64,000 bases of DNA from positions 496,001 to 560,000 of the forward strand of contig CADCXA010000016.1 in assembly GCA_902806565.1 (NCBI GenBank), written 5' to 3'. Within the stretch, counting starts at the first letter, position 1. Each line of letters starts with the position of its first letter. Of this stretch, positions 44,951 to 57,287 are shown piece by piece. The DNA comes from Hypoxylon rubiginosum. Lineage: Eukaryota; Ascomycota; Sordariomycetes; Xylariales; Hypoxylaceae. The notes below the pieces were generated by a model that saw only the letters and a list, made by a program, of their open reading frames with translations, was not told the DNA's origin and searched no databases. A program made the translations under genes and the position numbers.

Positions 44951-45742
44951 TTAACTCGATGCGACTTCGTCGATCTTTTTGAGAACTTTGTCGAGAGCCT
45001 CTCCCAGAACACCGTCTATAGGTCCGCTGACGTCGAGGCTGATGACGTCTGTCTCTTCGGCCGTTGGTGGTTCCAGGATCGAAAACTGGCTATGGACCAT
45101 GTTGGCTCCCATATAATGGCCTTGTCTAAGACCAACACGCTCAAGCAGGACGTTCTCCGGGGCGTGTAGATAAATAAAGTGGAGGACAACATCGTGCGAG
45201 TAGTAAGGGGCAACTCTAATAACGTCTCGGTACTTCCGCTTTAGAGCCGAGCATGTAAGCACGACCCCTTCAGCGCCAGACGCGAGCTGTCGAAGAGACT
45301 CTTCTCGCAAGACTGTAAGCCAGTCCCATCGATCAGCATCTGTCAATGGGATGCCATTGGCCATCTTGTCGACGTTTGCCTTCGGGTGGTACTAAGGTGC
45401 CGCTAGTCAGTAAACTTGTACAAACACTTAGACGAATTTTATAAAAATTGAGAGTTTAAGCCATACTTCGTCGCCCTCGATATAGGGCAGGTTAAGAGAG
45501 GTTGACAAGTGCTTGGCAACTGTGCTCTTCCCGCAACCCGCCGGGCCGGTAACGAGCCAGATGTGATGGTGTCTCGGCGCGGGCTGGCCATTGGTCTTAG
45601 CGATTGTATTGTTCGATGTCACTGGTACAACGGTAGCGTTGATCGGCTTTGGGTTCGCGCTCATGGTGTTCAGTGTCGCAACCATACTAGCCCCAGACGA
45701 CGGACTTGCGTTCACCGAGACCGGCTTGTCGTAGGACAACAT
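44951..45742 (-). CDS. Gluconokinase
   Basis: Two exons, 45742-45467 and 45391-44951 (238 aa), phase 0, with a TTACTGAC branch site. A Ser/Pro/Asn-rich N-terminal extension of about 60 residues precedes the P-loop IWLVTGPAGCGKSTVAKHL. The gluconokinase signature EGDEYHPKANVDKMANGIPL spans the splice junction, and DADRWDWL, VLTCSALKRKYRDVIR, HFIYLHAPENVLLERV and GHYMGANMVHSQFSILEPP follow. The enzyme phosphorylates gluconate to 6-phosphogluconate, feeding the pentose phosphate pathway. It lacks a targeting signal and is expected in the cytosol. The N-terminal extension is longer than in bacterial GntK but usual in fungi. An internal Met could also serve as start. Confidence 0.92.
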
Positions 45743-48700
45743 GGTCGTCTAATTTGACTTTTAATTTTATCTCGAGAACGGACGATAGCTCGCAGTATTA
45801 GTCGAAGGCACGAGGCGCCGAGATGAATAAGAGCGGCTTAGCCACTTAGGTTATGAGTCGAGTCGCGGAGATATAGTATATAAGCCCTCGCAACCTGCAC
45901 TAACAGCAAGGAATTGGGGCTTTTATGACACGAGAAAGTAGCAGGCTCCACGGCTTTCAAGGAATAGAAAGATCAAGAATCAAATTAAAAGGAAATCGGG
46001 GGTAATTAAAGCAGCGCAAATATAATAAAACTAGGGGTAGATAGCAGTGGACCTAAGGACCGCCGGCGAAGCATTGCTTTTATAAGTGGGCGTCGGGACC
46101 TTGGTAGCCAGGCTTTTTTTGCACCTACAAGACGTGGAATGACGACCTCGGGATGTACCTGGTAGAAATCTGGCAGTGCCACAGTGCCGAACGGGCATAC
46201 GGGCTGCTGGGACGACTGGGACTGGGACGACTGGGACGAGCAGAAAATTCAGCGAGGTCCAGTCTAGGGGGGACACCTGAGATGCCCCGAGAGGATTGTG
46301 TCAGGGATTAGTTATGGGCCAGACGCTAAAAGAAGTTCGAAGAGAAGGTCAAAGAAGGCAATTCCTGATGGCTATAGGCCAATCAGCTCGCAAGCATCCC
46401 CTTCTCCTTGGGGCTCCAGACTTTCTGGTCGACGTCAGGGAGGGAGGGGTGCGGGTAAAAGTATAGCATGTACCTACAACTAAGAACTAAGCCGGCCTGC
46501 CCTACAACCTACAACGTGATGATTCTCCATTGAAAATAGGTAATATACAATGTAAGTACACATTCGAGTGGAGAACGACATCGTCAACGCGAGAAGCGAT
46601 AAATAGGGCCGAGTTGAATGTAGGGAGCTTCGAAAGGAAAGGCAAACTGAACAAGCGATGGCATCCACTAGACCGAGGAGGCTCGCTCGTTGTCAATGAT
46701 CTACACTCTCATGTTTGTCGGCGGGCACATCTCGCGAAGTTGCGAAGTTGCGACGGGATGCTTTTTCCATGTCTATGTCCATCCCCATCCCCATCCCCAT
46801 CCTGGAAGGACCGGAAAAGTGTGGCGGCTTTTCAAGGTTACCCAACCCACGGTGCAGAACAGAAGCATGGCTAGACCAGAAAGCAACCCGTCGCCATCTA
46901 GAGACTAATAGCTAATAGGAAGGAGAATAGGGAGCTGAGACGGGATAGATGTCGCTGATGGGAACCAAGGAGAGCCAACAATCTTCAAGCGCCACAACCG
47001 TTCGCGGGTTAGGCTGTTTTCAGCAGCCGATGAAACCCAAAGCATGCGACGAACACATTTGAGCTGCCATTGTTGAGATATTGGAAGAAACAGGCTGAAC
47101 TGAGAGGTGGATGTAGACGCGGGACACGGATGCGAACATTGGGAAGTGGATGGCAAAAATAAAATAAAATGGGTTACAGGTACCGATACGGGTACTGATA
47201 CAGGTACAGGTACGTTTGGGGGAATTTGGGGTCAGATCCCAGGTTTTTTCTGGGTGGGAAACGACACACCGATACACGATACACGCTATATACTAGTACG
47301 CTCCTCGCTACTGTAGGTACGTTGTCAGTGCCACTAATTATAATTTTTTCCTCGTTTTCTTTCCCCGTTTTAACTTTGTTCGGCAACGGGCGACGGGTAT
47401 CTACATGTAGTAAAGTATCGGATTTCCAAATTTATCCCGTTCTTGCTCCGATTATCGGTATCCGTCCTCGGGATTCTTTTCTACTTCTTATCATTTGCCG
47501 CCTGTTCCAATCCTCTACCACTCAATTTCTACACTATCTACATAGGTAGGGTATATACGGAATACGTATAATCATTAGTGACATCCTTGCTGGAGGCTCA
47601 GCTTGAGAATCTTGGTTACACAGGCCAAAGGGCGTCTCGGTGCAAAAGCACTCGATAGCGTGGGGGTGGATACGAACGTACATATCAAACCCCATGAAAA
47701 CGACTTTTTTATTCCACTTTTCTTATACATTAGGCTGACGGAAACATCAAAGCCTGAGCTAGCTATTACTTAGCAGCCAGCACCGACTACCGACTACCGA
47801 CTCTCATCCCACTATGTATTTGAGAGAAGGGGGTTTGTGGAGGTATACGTGGGAAGGGAAAAAGGAAAAAATCTGTGGGTCAGGAGTTGTACCTTGATCG
47901 GACCAGGCTTTGTTAAACGTCCCAATATCGGAGATTCAAGCGCTTCGAGGGCAGTTTGGAATATGATGAATCATGACGACACCCTCACTTACCACAAGAC
48001 TAGAGATTTCCTAGATCGGTAGGTATCTTTCGAAACGCGATTCTTTGTCGTTCGTTAAAGCCAGCGACAAATTGACCACGAAAACATGCGTCCTATCAAA
48101 CCCCTGGGCTCTGACAAGGCATATCAGGCAGGGCCAAGGATGCGCCCATCGCATTGGACCGGATCTTTAATGCCATTCTGGTGGTGCATATACTATAGTA
48201 TGGTATAGTATGGGTTATTACCAAAACACCTTCTACCTACTACTTACTCCCGGTCAGTGATAAAACGGCGAGGAAAAGGAGACGATGGTTTGCTTCGCAT
48301 TCTATTGCCTCTGGAAGCGCTTGAATATAATAGCGTCAAGTTGCTAGACACCTGTCCCTTACGGACGAGTATGTATTAGGAACCTGCTCTACATGATGCG
48401 ACTATGTCCTGGTACAACCGCGGCTGATGATCTATTATAGACTTGCCGTGCTACCTATTCAAGCAACAGAGCCAGTCTACCTACATAAGGCAAGCCTGTT
48501 TCATTATCGTGCGTACCTACATGATTGGGTAGTAGTTTCATACCTACCTCTATAAATTGCACCTCTTTGATACCGGCACTCGCAATTGTTGGGCAATTCG
48601 TATTGTTATATACTTATGTACATACTTATTCCCATTTCGATCTCTTCTTCCTTGGCCCGGCCGCTAGTTCCGGTAAACCCACCCTCGTGCGTCCAAAGTC

Positions 48701-50424
48701 GCTTTCTGCTCGGAAAAGAAAAAGGAAAGCAAAAAGGAAAAAACCCATCGAGAGTCGCGACAGAGGACTATGTCGGTGTTAGTGGATCCGGGGAAGACGG
48801 GGAAAACGGCAAGGGCTAGCTACTGCCCTTCACCGCTCAATGACACTTCACTCACCAATCGTGCAATATCATACGCAGCTATGATCAAAGTCCTTGGGTC
48901 AAATACCAAGGTGAAAGCACCCAGGTAATGCCAAGTCCCGGTTTCTGCAGGATACATAGCTAGGTAGTATAATTTCTGCAGGCCTGCAGGCGACAGACCG
49001 GACATCCCAAGAGCCAAGGCTGCCTCTACATACTATGTAGTATAGAAGACTAACTAGCACGCCAAGCACTGTCTTCACCGTCGTCGACTCCCGTTTCTCC
49101 TTAGAATCTAATGGTTGCAAATAAATCCGCGACCTGGGAAGCATGCTTGAGTCGGGACGGCAGGAGAATATCACACGCCGCCTTGATGAATCTCGGCCGT
49201 GAGGTGGACTCGGGCCAGCCGGGACCCCGAGGGGTGTGAAGTTATCAAGACTTTGACCTGGCTACGAATCGCTAATTCGCTATGCAGGCAAGGTCTAAGG
49301 TCATGAGGCCCGTTTATTAAAACAATTGGGGCTCGTCCCCAGTGTAACATGATCAAGCCTCGCCTGCATGTATAGCAGCTGATGGTTTGTTGGTATAAAC
49401 TAATGTTGTGTCACTAGAGACTCTTCAAAAGGCGGAAGTTACTCTCTGTACTCTCTGATATTAAACGCCTCTGACGTACTCAGCGAAGAGTTCATTCGAA
49501 GAAGCCCAGTTGGTCGACCGAGTTCCCGACCGCACCCACGCCTTATGCAGAAGCCATATTGGACGGTCGAGGATTCCGATTACCTATTTGAGAGCATCTC
49601 TCTTGCGAGGCATTCCTTTACTAGTTACACCCCGGCATCGATTCTTGATATAGATAGATGGGTGTGAAAGTGAACTTTAGACTTGGTACTTAAAGTTGTT
49701 AAGGTTCATACCCCTATTATTAAGACCTAAATGATCGGTTCGTTTTAACTGAAACTATACGTTTCTTATAGGCCCTTTTTTGTATTAGTCCATAAATTCA
49801 TTTTGCTTTTCTAGAAATGTTCCACAGATGATAGCAATGCCACTTTCAAAGGTGGAGGTGCAGAGGTGATATGAATAAAACATGTCCACTAAGTAACCAC
49901 CACGTTGACGCTCTTAGCGCACGCAGCTTGAGTATACGGTATGCCTCCCATGGTTCTCATCTAATTCCTCACAAATGTAGGTTATATACATGCGTTTCCC
50001 TTAAATTACCCAGTCACAATCGCTCTATTTCTGTCTACGATTTTACGTATAAGGTAGGTATATTGTGGCTAAGTACATGAAGTCATTTACCCTGCGTCTT
50101 TCAACGTTGAATGTTACAAGTATATAGGGGTACTTGTGCTGTAGCGCATTAGCAAATGAAAATGCGGGGGGTAGGGCGGGCTGACTGGCAACTGGCAGAC
50201 CCCCAAATGTACCCCGCCTAATCAGACAGCCCAGCAAAAGATCCTTCACCATATATGCTGCATACATACATGTACTCCTTAGACTTGGGTACATCTGAAA
50301 TAGAGAAACCTGCAGCTTCTTGCGGTTTAGTTTAGGTACCTACGCAGTAGCGGTGCTGATTTGCTTTGCCTCTCTCGGGGAAGGTGACGAATACGGAAAA
50401 AAACCAACGTCTCCTCACCCTCAA
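45743..50424. other. 4.7-kb gene-free region
   Basis: No ORF with protein character, RNA gene or mobile-element protein was found on either strand. Short repeats are visible: GGGACGACTGGGACT-type copies (46207-46237), (CCCCAT)n at about 46784-46802, GGTACAGGTACGG-type repeats (47168-47215), CGACTAC x3 near 47786-47806 and TATAGTATGG copies near 48191-48215. The last few hundred bases are likely the leader of the DPP III gene. Confidence 0.6.
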
Positions 50425-52818
50425 ATGATCTTACTCTCCTCCTTGACGCGAAGTCTTCCTTCGATATTCAGAACGTCAAGGCTCCCCATTTCTAGCTTCT
50501 CCTTCAGACCGTCCAATCCATCTCTTACGGCACTTTCGGGCCATCCGCCTTATCGAGTTACACTCCGATCCCTCTCCACCATGGATGCCCAAGAGCTTAA
50601 GCAGTATCTTGCCGATGCACCCCCGAGTGTTGTGAGACTGGAGATAGAGAAGCACTTCGATCCTTTAACCGACCGGCAGAAGAGATATGCCCACTTTATT
50701 AGCAGGTATGATCTGCTCTTGTGACACCTATATGAGACACGAGAGATCTGACAGCCTTGGGCAGAGCATCGTTTGAAGGCAGTAGAATTGTGGCGAGGCA
50801 AATCTCCCCTGAATCGGAGCCAATCGTAAGTGAGCTAGTAACTTAGTGGCGTTATCACACATTGATGAAGATATCCATAGTTTGACTTCATATTAGCTCT
50901 TCACAAGAGCGGCGGCGGGGACTGGAAATCGCTGCAGGCCAAGGCTGGCATATCAGACGAGGAGCTGGGCCACTTCCTGCAGTACGCCGCGCAGTTCTTG
51001 GGAAACAATGGCAACTACAAGAGCTTCGGTGATGCCAAGTTCATCCCGCGATGCTCTGAATCTGTTTTCGCTGCGCTTGCCGGAACATCCTCAGAAGCTC
51101 AGAACTTCTACAATGCCACTTCCGGCGCTATATTCTCTACCGACAAACCGTCCTTGATGCACCTTGGCTACCCAGAGCAGGGGCACATGACCACTTACTA
51201 TCCCGGATCAGCTGACATCACCAAGACAGAGATCGATGCTGTCTCAGCGTGGATGGAAAAGAAGGGCCTACTTCCAGAGAATACTCGTCTCGTTAAGGCT
51301 AAGGATGGTTCTTTCGAGATTTGGATTGCCTCCGCGACCCGTACAATTCCTAGCGATGGCGGGGATATCGGAAAGGATGCTTCTTACAAAGTCGAAGACG
51401 GTGTATTAGCTGGTAAGACTATTATCCTGGTCTACGGTGACTACTCCAAGGAGATGGCTGCCATTGCATCCAGTATCAAGGGGGCCGCAGAAAACTCCGA
51501 TAACGAGAACCAGCAGAAGATGCACAATGCATATGCCAAGTCCTTCGAAGACGGATCGCTACTCGCTTTCAAGGACTCACAAAGATTCTGGATTCGAGAC
51601 AAGGGACCAATGGTCGAGTCCAACATCGGCTTCATCGAGACTTACCGTGACCCTGCCGGCATTCGAGGCGAATGGGAAGGCTTTGCTGCTGTCGTTAACC
51701 TTGAACGGACACAAGCTTTCGGTGCTCTCGTAGAAGCTGCCCCTTCGCTTATTCCGCTCCTACCATGGAACAAGGATTTCGAAAAGGACAAGTTCTTATC
51801 ACCAGATTTCACATCTCTCGAGGTCTTGACGTTCGCCGGCTCAGGTATTCCAGCAGGTATCAACATCCCAAACTATGATGATATTAGACAAACCGAAGGA
51901 TTCAAGAATGTCTCACTCGGGAATGTGCTGAGTGCGAAGGCTCCAAACGAGAAGATACCATTCATCCACGAGAAGGACCTCGAGGTTTACCAACGCTACC
52001 GTGACGGTGCATTCGAGGTGCAAGTCGGTCTGCACGAGCTCACCGGTCACGGCTGTGGCAAACTACTACAAGAGACGTCGCCAGGGGTATTCAATTTCGA
52101 CAAGGAGAACCCGCCCATCTCTCCCTTGACTGGAAAGCCTGTCACTACTTGGTATAAGCCCGGACAAACCTGGGGTTCTCTTTTCGGAAGCTGGGCCGGT
52201 TCTTACGAGGAGTGTCGTGCGGAACTTGTTGCCATGTACCTGAGCTGCGAGTTCCCCGTCCTGAAGATTTTCGGCTTCGGTGACGGCTCGTTAGACATAG
52301 ATGGGGAGGCCGGGGACGTGCTCTATTCGTCTTATCTCTCGATGGCACGAGCCGGCCTTGTCTCACTAGAGATGTGGGATCCCAAGAGCCGAAAATGGGG
52401 CCAGGCTCACTCGCAAGCCCGGTTCTCTATCCTCCAGTGCTTCCTCGAGGCCGGCGACGACTTCTGCAAACTAGAATACAAAGGAGATGACCTGTCCGAC
52501 CTGAAGATCAGCCTGGACCGCTCCAAGATCCTCACTGCCGGTCGGAAAGCCGTGGGCGACTATCTCCAGAAACTGCACATCTACAAGGCTACGGCGGATG
52601 CCGAGGGCGGTATCAAGTTCTTCGGCGACATGACAAACGTGGACCCGGACTTTTGGGGCAAGAAGGTACGAGACGAGGTCTTGAAGAACAAGCAACCCCG
52701 CAAAGTATTCGTACAGGCCAACACGTACTTGGACGAGGCGAGTGGCAAGGTCACGCTGAAGCATTACGATGCAACCCCTGAAGGAATGATCCAGAGCTGG
52801 GCGGAACGACAAGTCTGA
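50425..52818 (+). CDS. Dipeptidyl peptidase III (M49 zinc metallopeptidase)
   Basis: Three exons: 50425-50705, 50765-50825 and 50881-52818, giving 759 aa. A start at the internal ATG 50581 gives 707 aa, close to the cytosolic family length. The upstream 52 residues (MILLSSLTRSLPSIFRTSRL...) contain six Arg and no acidic residue and look like a mitochondrial presequence. Motifs: PLTDRQKRYAHFISRASFEG across exon 1-2, FDFILALHKSGGGDW at the start of exon 3, NNGNYKSFGDAKFIP, the HExxGH zinc site as HELTGH (about 499-504), and the second ligand site EECRAE (about 557-562). The enzyme removes dipeptides from the N-terminus of short peptides. The acceptor at CCATAG/TTTGAC was chosen over a downstream AG because it restores the family sequence. 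Confidence 0.93.
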
Positions 52819-53222
52819 CTCAAAGGCTATATGAATCGGGGGAAGAGTCTACTCTGAGCATCTGGCATACTAGGGGAGGTGTATTTAGAAGTTAGTGTGC
52901 ATGGCTAAGCGCTGTTCAAGACATAGACAAATTACACAAGAGTTGATAGATAGATCATCATGGGCTTGCAAGCCCAAAGCGCCCCAGTCATATTGTCCTG
53001 GGGCCGTCGGTGTAAGAATTTCACGTGAAAAGTGGCAATTTGTCTTGATAGTCGTTTATTGACTAGAACCTCGATTACAGACGCCAGAATCAATGTGACC
53101 GATGTGCCTTCAACGTCCAGATGCAATTGGCAAAGCCAGCCCAGTTCCGCGATCCGCCGTCCGCAAAGTCATTTAATATTTTGTCTAAAAGCAACCTTCT
53201 CCCCAGAAAGACGCCCCAGCGT
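52819..53222. other. Intergenic, convergent
   Basis: The 404-base spacer lies between the DPP III and rpl6 stop codons. It contains an imperfect inverted repeat near 52962-53005 (GGGCTTGCAAGCCC; GCGCCCC.../...GGGGC). No gene is seen. Confidence 0.5.
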
Positions 53223-54177
53223 CTACCACTTCATCTCGTGGGGCTTGTCGCCCTTTCGGAGGCTGAAAGAGCTGGCAAGGTAGCTGGGGAGCATCTCTAC
53301 CTTCTTGATGTTGGCAATCAGAGCCTTGTCGATAGCCTTCTGGTCCGCTGCTCGGCTGCTGCTGATCTCCTTCTTCTGTATTGTCTCTCATGTTAGCTTA
53401 TGTCTACTATTCTAAAAGTATTTCCTGTTGAATCATACCTGCGGCTTCTCGCCCTGCTTGAAGAACGCCTCCTCGTTCGCCTTATCCTTAGCCTTGTCTC
53501 GGATGAAGTACTGAGCTTGTGCGACCTCGTCAACCTTGCTCTGGTCTATGCCCTTCAGCTCGATCTTGTAGGAGGTAGCGATGACGTATCGCGAGTTGAC
53601 TCGTCGAAGAGGAACACCGTTGATCTTGAAAGGACCGGTAACGAGGAGGACACCCTGGTCGAGGGCCTTTAGGAGGACTACGCGCTTGCCTCGGAAGCGG
53701 CCAGCGAGGAGGATGAGAACGGTACCGGGCTGTAGCGACTGTCGGGGAGCCCACGGGCGGAGGGCCTTGCGAACCTGCACAACGATAGACATTAGTTATC
53801 AGATCCAACCAAAGTAAGGTATATAGTATAGCAGATAGGCGGTCTGTCGGAGCAAGTGGTTTAGGGCAGATGGTTTTATCGGCGCGTGTCTAGCCTTGTG
53901 ATTAAAGGCAATTATAGAACCGTGATAGTTCTAAAAAGCCAACCAATTTTTGCTGTGACCACAACCAATTTCCTCCATAATCCCAAACCCAGCATATTGC
54001 ACTTTGCCGCGAATGCCAAATAACCTATCGAGATCGGAATTCTGAATATTGGTAGCAACTCACAGCCTTGGGTTTGGCATCATCCTCGGCAGGATACCAC
54101 TTCTGGGCCTTCTGGGACGGGTGAGGGACCTCCCGGGTCGACTTTCCGAACTTCTTTTGAGTGCTCGGCTGCGACAT
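53223..54177 (-). CDS. rpl6: 60S ribosomal protein L6 (eL6)
   Basis: Three exons: 54177-54064, 53774-53439 and 53375-53223, giving 200 aa. The first intron (54063-53775) is 289 nt, long for this window but typical for ribosomal protein genes. Family sequence includes [40 protein letters not shown] (the eL6 KOW-like core), [20 protein letters not shown] and the C-terminal [11 protein letters not shown]. It is a structural component of the 60S subunit. It is divergent from rpn13 across a 504-base spacer. Confidence 0.95.
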
Positions 54178-54681
54178 GGTGATGGTTGTCGGGGGGTTTG
54201 TGGTGGTGAAAGGAGAATTGGCGTTGGTTGTTGGTGATGCGAGGTCAGAAATTCCACTTTGCGCAAAAAGATTCAATTCAGTTGTGGGCTTAGGCGAGCC
54301 CTGGTGCCACCACTCAAAATCAAGTGGGTACCGTTAGGGTGGGGTTCTGTTGTGGCTCATTGAGCCGCGGAGTTTTCGGCAGCCGAACGCAAAGCCACAG
54401 CACCTGTAAAATTGGAAGTTAGGTACAAAGGTACCTAGCACTCCCTCGGCGGCCCACTCTAACATCATACCTCCTGCGGCAACTACGCTAGGTCTCTTTA
54501 GGTTAGGTAAGCTAGGAGCTTCCATCGCATCCTGACGAAGAGCTCCTGCAGCCTTGCATCAGCCATCAGCTTCTACTCCGAAACGTAAACCTCACGCAAC
54601 TAAGCTCATAGCAACTTTACCATCATAATCTGATCTGAAAGAAATCCCACTCCCCTCTGTACACAATTAATTCGTCCCAAG
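54178..54681. other. Intergenic, divergent promoter rpl6/rpn13
   Basis: The 504-base spacer contains a short TTAGGTACAAAGGTACCTAG inverted-repeat-like element near 54418-54437. It presumably holds both promoters. Confidence 0.5.
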
Positions 54682-56192
54682 ATGTCTATAGCGCCTATTA
54701 TAACGTTCAAGGCGGGCATCTGCGACGTTGACGTATGCATTCTCTTACCTCTAGAGTCTACCATTAGCTCGTCCATCTCAAGCATTCAAACGCTAATTGC
54801 AATGTTAGACGTCCTCGAGACCTTACAAGATTAAAGCTTCATCGCGGCCAGGTTACATCTTTATTTACTCTGACGATGGTAAGCTTAGCTTCCACTGGTG
54901 TATATGGCTGTAGTTGTTGACCCTCTACAGATCTCCTTCATTTCTGCTGGCGAGAACGGAGCGCGCCCCTTGATCAAGCCGAGCTCGACTTAGTTATGGT
55001 CCCAACTGATGGCCATTTTGTCCCGTACGATGCGAGATCCCAGCCCAGCGAAGCCACCAAGCCCAACGCCCGCGTCTTCGTCCTCAAGTTTCTCTCCTCG
55101 TCCCAGCGCCACCTGTTCTACCTCCAGTCGAAACCCCAAGGCCGCAATGGCGACCCGCGCTGGTTCAGCCCTCGCGACCGGAAGATCGGCGACATTGTCG
55201 ACAGGCTCCTGCAGGGCGAGGAAGTCGATATCACCCATGAGCTAGCTTCTATCATCAACCACGATGACGACCGACCTGGTGATGATACTGATGAACCCAT
55301 GGAGGATGTCGAAGGTCATGGCGACACCAACGAACCCCACGGAGGCAGCGGAGGTGCCGGTCCAGGTGCTACGGGTGGCGACGTTCGGGAGGAGGGCGAA
55401 GGTTCGCGGGAGGGCGGTGCCGACGGTGCTCGAGCGTAGGTTATCCCACATTCTTCATTCGCGGCGTTACTGGAAGGGGACTTGGGGAGACGACATTGCA
55501 TACAATCCACATAAAAATTACCAGACACAATGTCCAGGGGTTCTTGGCCGACTGGACTGTCATGTATTACTAGAGATGAGTCCTCAATTAAGAAGTGATT
55601 CGTTTCTCTTGCCATATCGTCTTGAACTCATCTAGCTGAAACCACGTGCTGACACGATGGTAGTGCTACATCGGAGGCTACCGATGCTGCTGCGGCAGTG
55701 AGAAACTTTCTGCAGTCGTTGCAAGGAAACGCAGGCGCTGGGGCTAGCCAAGGGGAAGGAAAGCTATATCCGCTTCTATCGGATCTGCTCACGCCCCCCG
55801 TCACCGTGCCCGTGGCTCGGCTAGCTACGGAGGAACAGGTCGACAATCTACTCAGCTTCCTGCCCCCCGCCGTTCTCGTGATCTCCCAGCAAGCCGACCA
55901 AGGGGACACTACGGCGGAGCCCACCGCCGCCGCGATACAAGCTGCCAAGGAGGCGATGAGCCTCGGCCAAAAGAAGGCGCTACTAGAAAAGGTCCTACGA
56001 AGTCCGCAATTTCACCAGAGCTTAACCAGCCTCACGATGGCTATTCGGGACGGCGGTTTACCCAGTATTGCCGATGCGCTGTCTATCAAGGTGGAAAACG
56101 GAGGTTATTTAAGAGGCAGTCAGATGCCGCTCGGCGGTGGGGATGCCGTGGAAGCGTTCGTCGAGGGAGTTAAGAAGACTGTCCAGCAGTAG
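54682..56192 (+). CDS. rpn13: 26S proteasome ubiquitin receptor RPN13 (ADRM1)
   Basis: Four exons: 54682-54732, 54809-54878, 54931-55435 and 55664-56192, giving 384 aa. The N-terminal Pru domain (about 1-125) reads PIITFKAGICDVD, PGYIFIYSDDDLLHFCWRER, then ARVFVLKFLSSSQRHLFYLQ and DPRWFSPRDRKIGDIVDRLL. It binds ubiquitin and docks on Rpn2. A Gly/Glu-rich linker follows. The C-terminal DEUBAD-like domain (about 225-384), with VDNLLSFLPPAVLVI, KALLEKVLRSPQFHQSLTSL and LPSIADALSIKVENGG, is the part that recruits UCH37 where that partner exists. The third intron (55436-55663, 228 nt) has a GTAGGT donor, GCTGACACG branch site and GGTAG acceptor. Without it the frame stops at 55437-55439. Confidence 0.92.
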
Positions 56193-56816
56193 ATAGGTTA
56201 CTTCCTACTATTGGAAGGTTTACATGCTACTCTCAGTATAGAGACAGTCTATTAGTTACTCTTATAGCGAAGCTAACGCTATGACAAAGGATTAATTTAG
56301 ATACCTCTCGAGATTCGAATACCTTCATTTCTCACCTAATGGCCTTGCTGTAATCCATTGCTTCCCCTCGCCTAATAATTTTCGGTCTGTTTACCTCAAT
56401 TGCTACCCCTTTTTCTAAACAATTTTAGGCCCATTTCATTCAAATCTTGCCGCCTGCTCATTGTCCGTTAACTGGAATAATGTAAGCTTTGCGACAATCA
56501 CGCGATATTGGAACTTATTCAATTCGAACGGACGTCATAGCACATACGAGAAGGACAACTTATGATTTTAAACAAGTGCTCATGGTATTAAACATTAAGC
56601 TGGTCGAATGAGCGTCAAGAATCGAACGATGAATATGCTACCAATGCAAAAAAACCTCAATATGCCCGCTTTTTCCCAAATTCCCTTCCCCCTTTCCTCG
56701 GCTTTCCTTCGCTTTCCTTCGCTTTTGCCTTAAACCATTTCTTTCCTTTCTTCCTTCGGTCGGTCTCGCGGCCGCTGAAAAATAAATAAAACAACCAAAA
56801 CGAATAAAATAACCTT
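56193..56816. other. Intergenic, convergent
   Basis: The 624-base spacer contains a CTTCGCTTTC-type pyrimidine repeat (about 56699-56725). No gene was recognised. Confidence 0.5.
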
Positions 56817-57287
56817 TTAGTTATACCACCGCAGCTTCCGGCGCCAGATCTCCTCCTCGTCCCGCAGCCGGGCGGCCCGGGCCTCCTCGTGCAGCTCCTG
56901 CTCGGACCGGACGACGCGGATGGGGGTCTCGCAGCCGCGCAGGCCGATGAAGCGGCCGATGCGGCGCCGCTTCTCCTCGAGCGGCATGTCGGACGACCAC
57001 GCGATCGGGCACGGGTAGTGGAACGTCCACTGGCACGGCGTGCGCTGGTGGTAGAAGTGCGCCAGCTCTTCGAGTTCGGAATCGGTCAGGAGCCAGAAGT
57101 TCAGCAGCGTCCCCGGGAACGACGGATGGATTTCGCCAGTTGTCAGCTGCACCAGCGGTGCCAGCGGCAGCGCCATCTGCTCGAGCTTCGCCTGGAACGC
57201 GCTGCTCTTGGCCGCCCGCCGGTGCCCGATCAGCGTCGGCCGCGCGGGCTGCTGTTGGTTGTGTGGTTGGTTCGTCTGGTTCTCCAT
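56817..57287 (-). CDS. Small conserved-looking hypothetical protein
   Basis: Single-exon ORF of 156 aa with an ATG at 57287. The first 20 residues are Asn/Gln/Pro-rich; a compact middle follows (LTTGEIHPSFPGTLLNFWLL, ELEELAHFYHQRTP, WTFHYPCPIAW) and a charged C-terminal helix (EQELHEEARAARLRDEEEIW). GC-rich third positions through the second half and an intact frame support coding. I do not recognise a domain and can suggest no function. The aromatic-rich centre suggests a small fold rather than a disordered peptide. Confidence 0.65.
   Translation of the reverse strand: MENQTNQPHNQQQPARPTLIGHRRAAKSSAFQAKLEQMALPLAPLVQLTTGEIHPSFPGTLLNFWLLTDSELEELAHFYHQRTPCQWTFHYPCPIAWSSDMPLEEKRRRIGRFIGLRGCETPIRVVRSEQELHEEARAARLRDEEEIWRRKLRWYN

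Noticed and set aside
50826..50896. Alternative DPP III acceptor at ATATTAG/CTCTTC
   Set aside because: Breaks the frame; the upstream CCATAG/TTTGAC acceptor keeps frame and restores the family motif.
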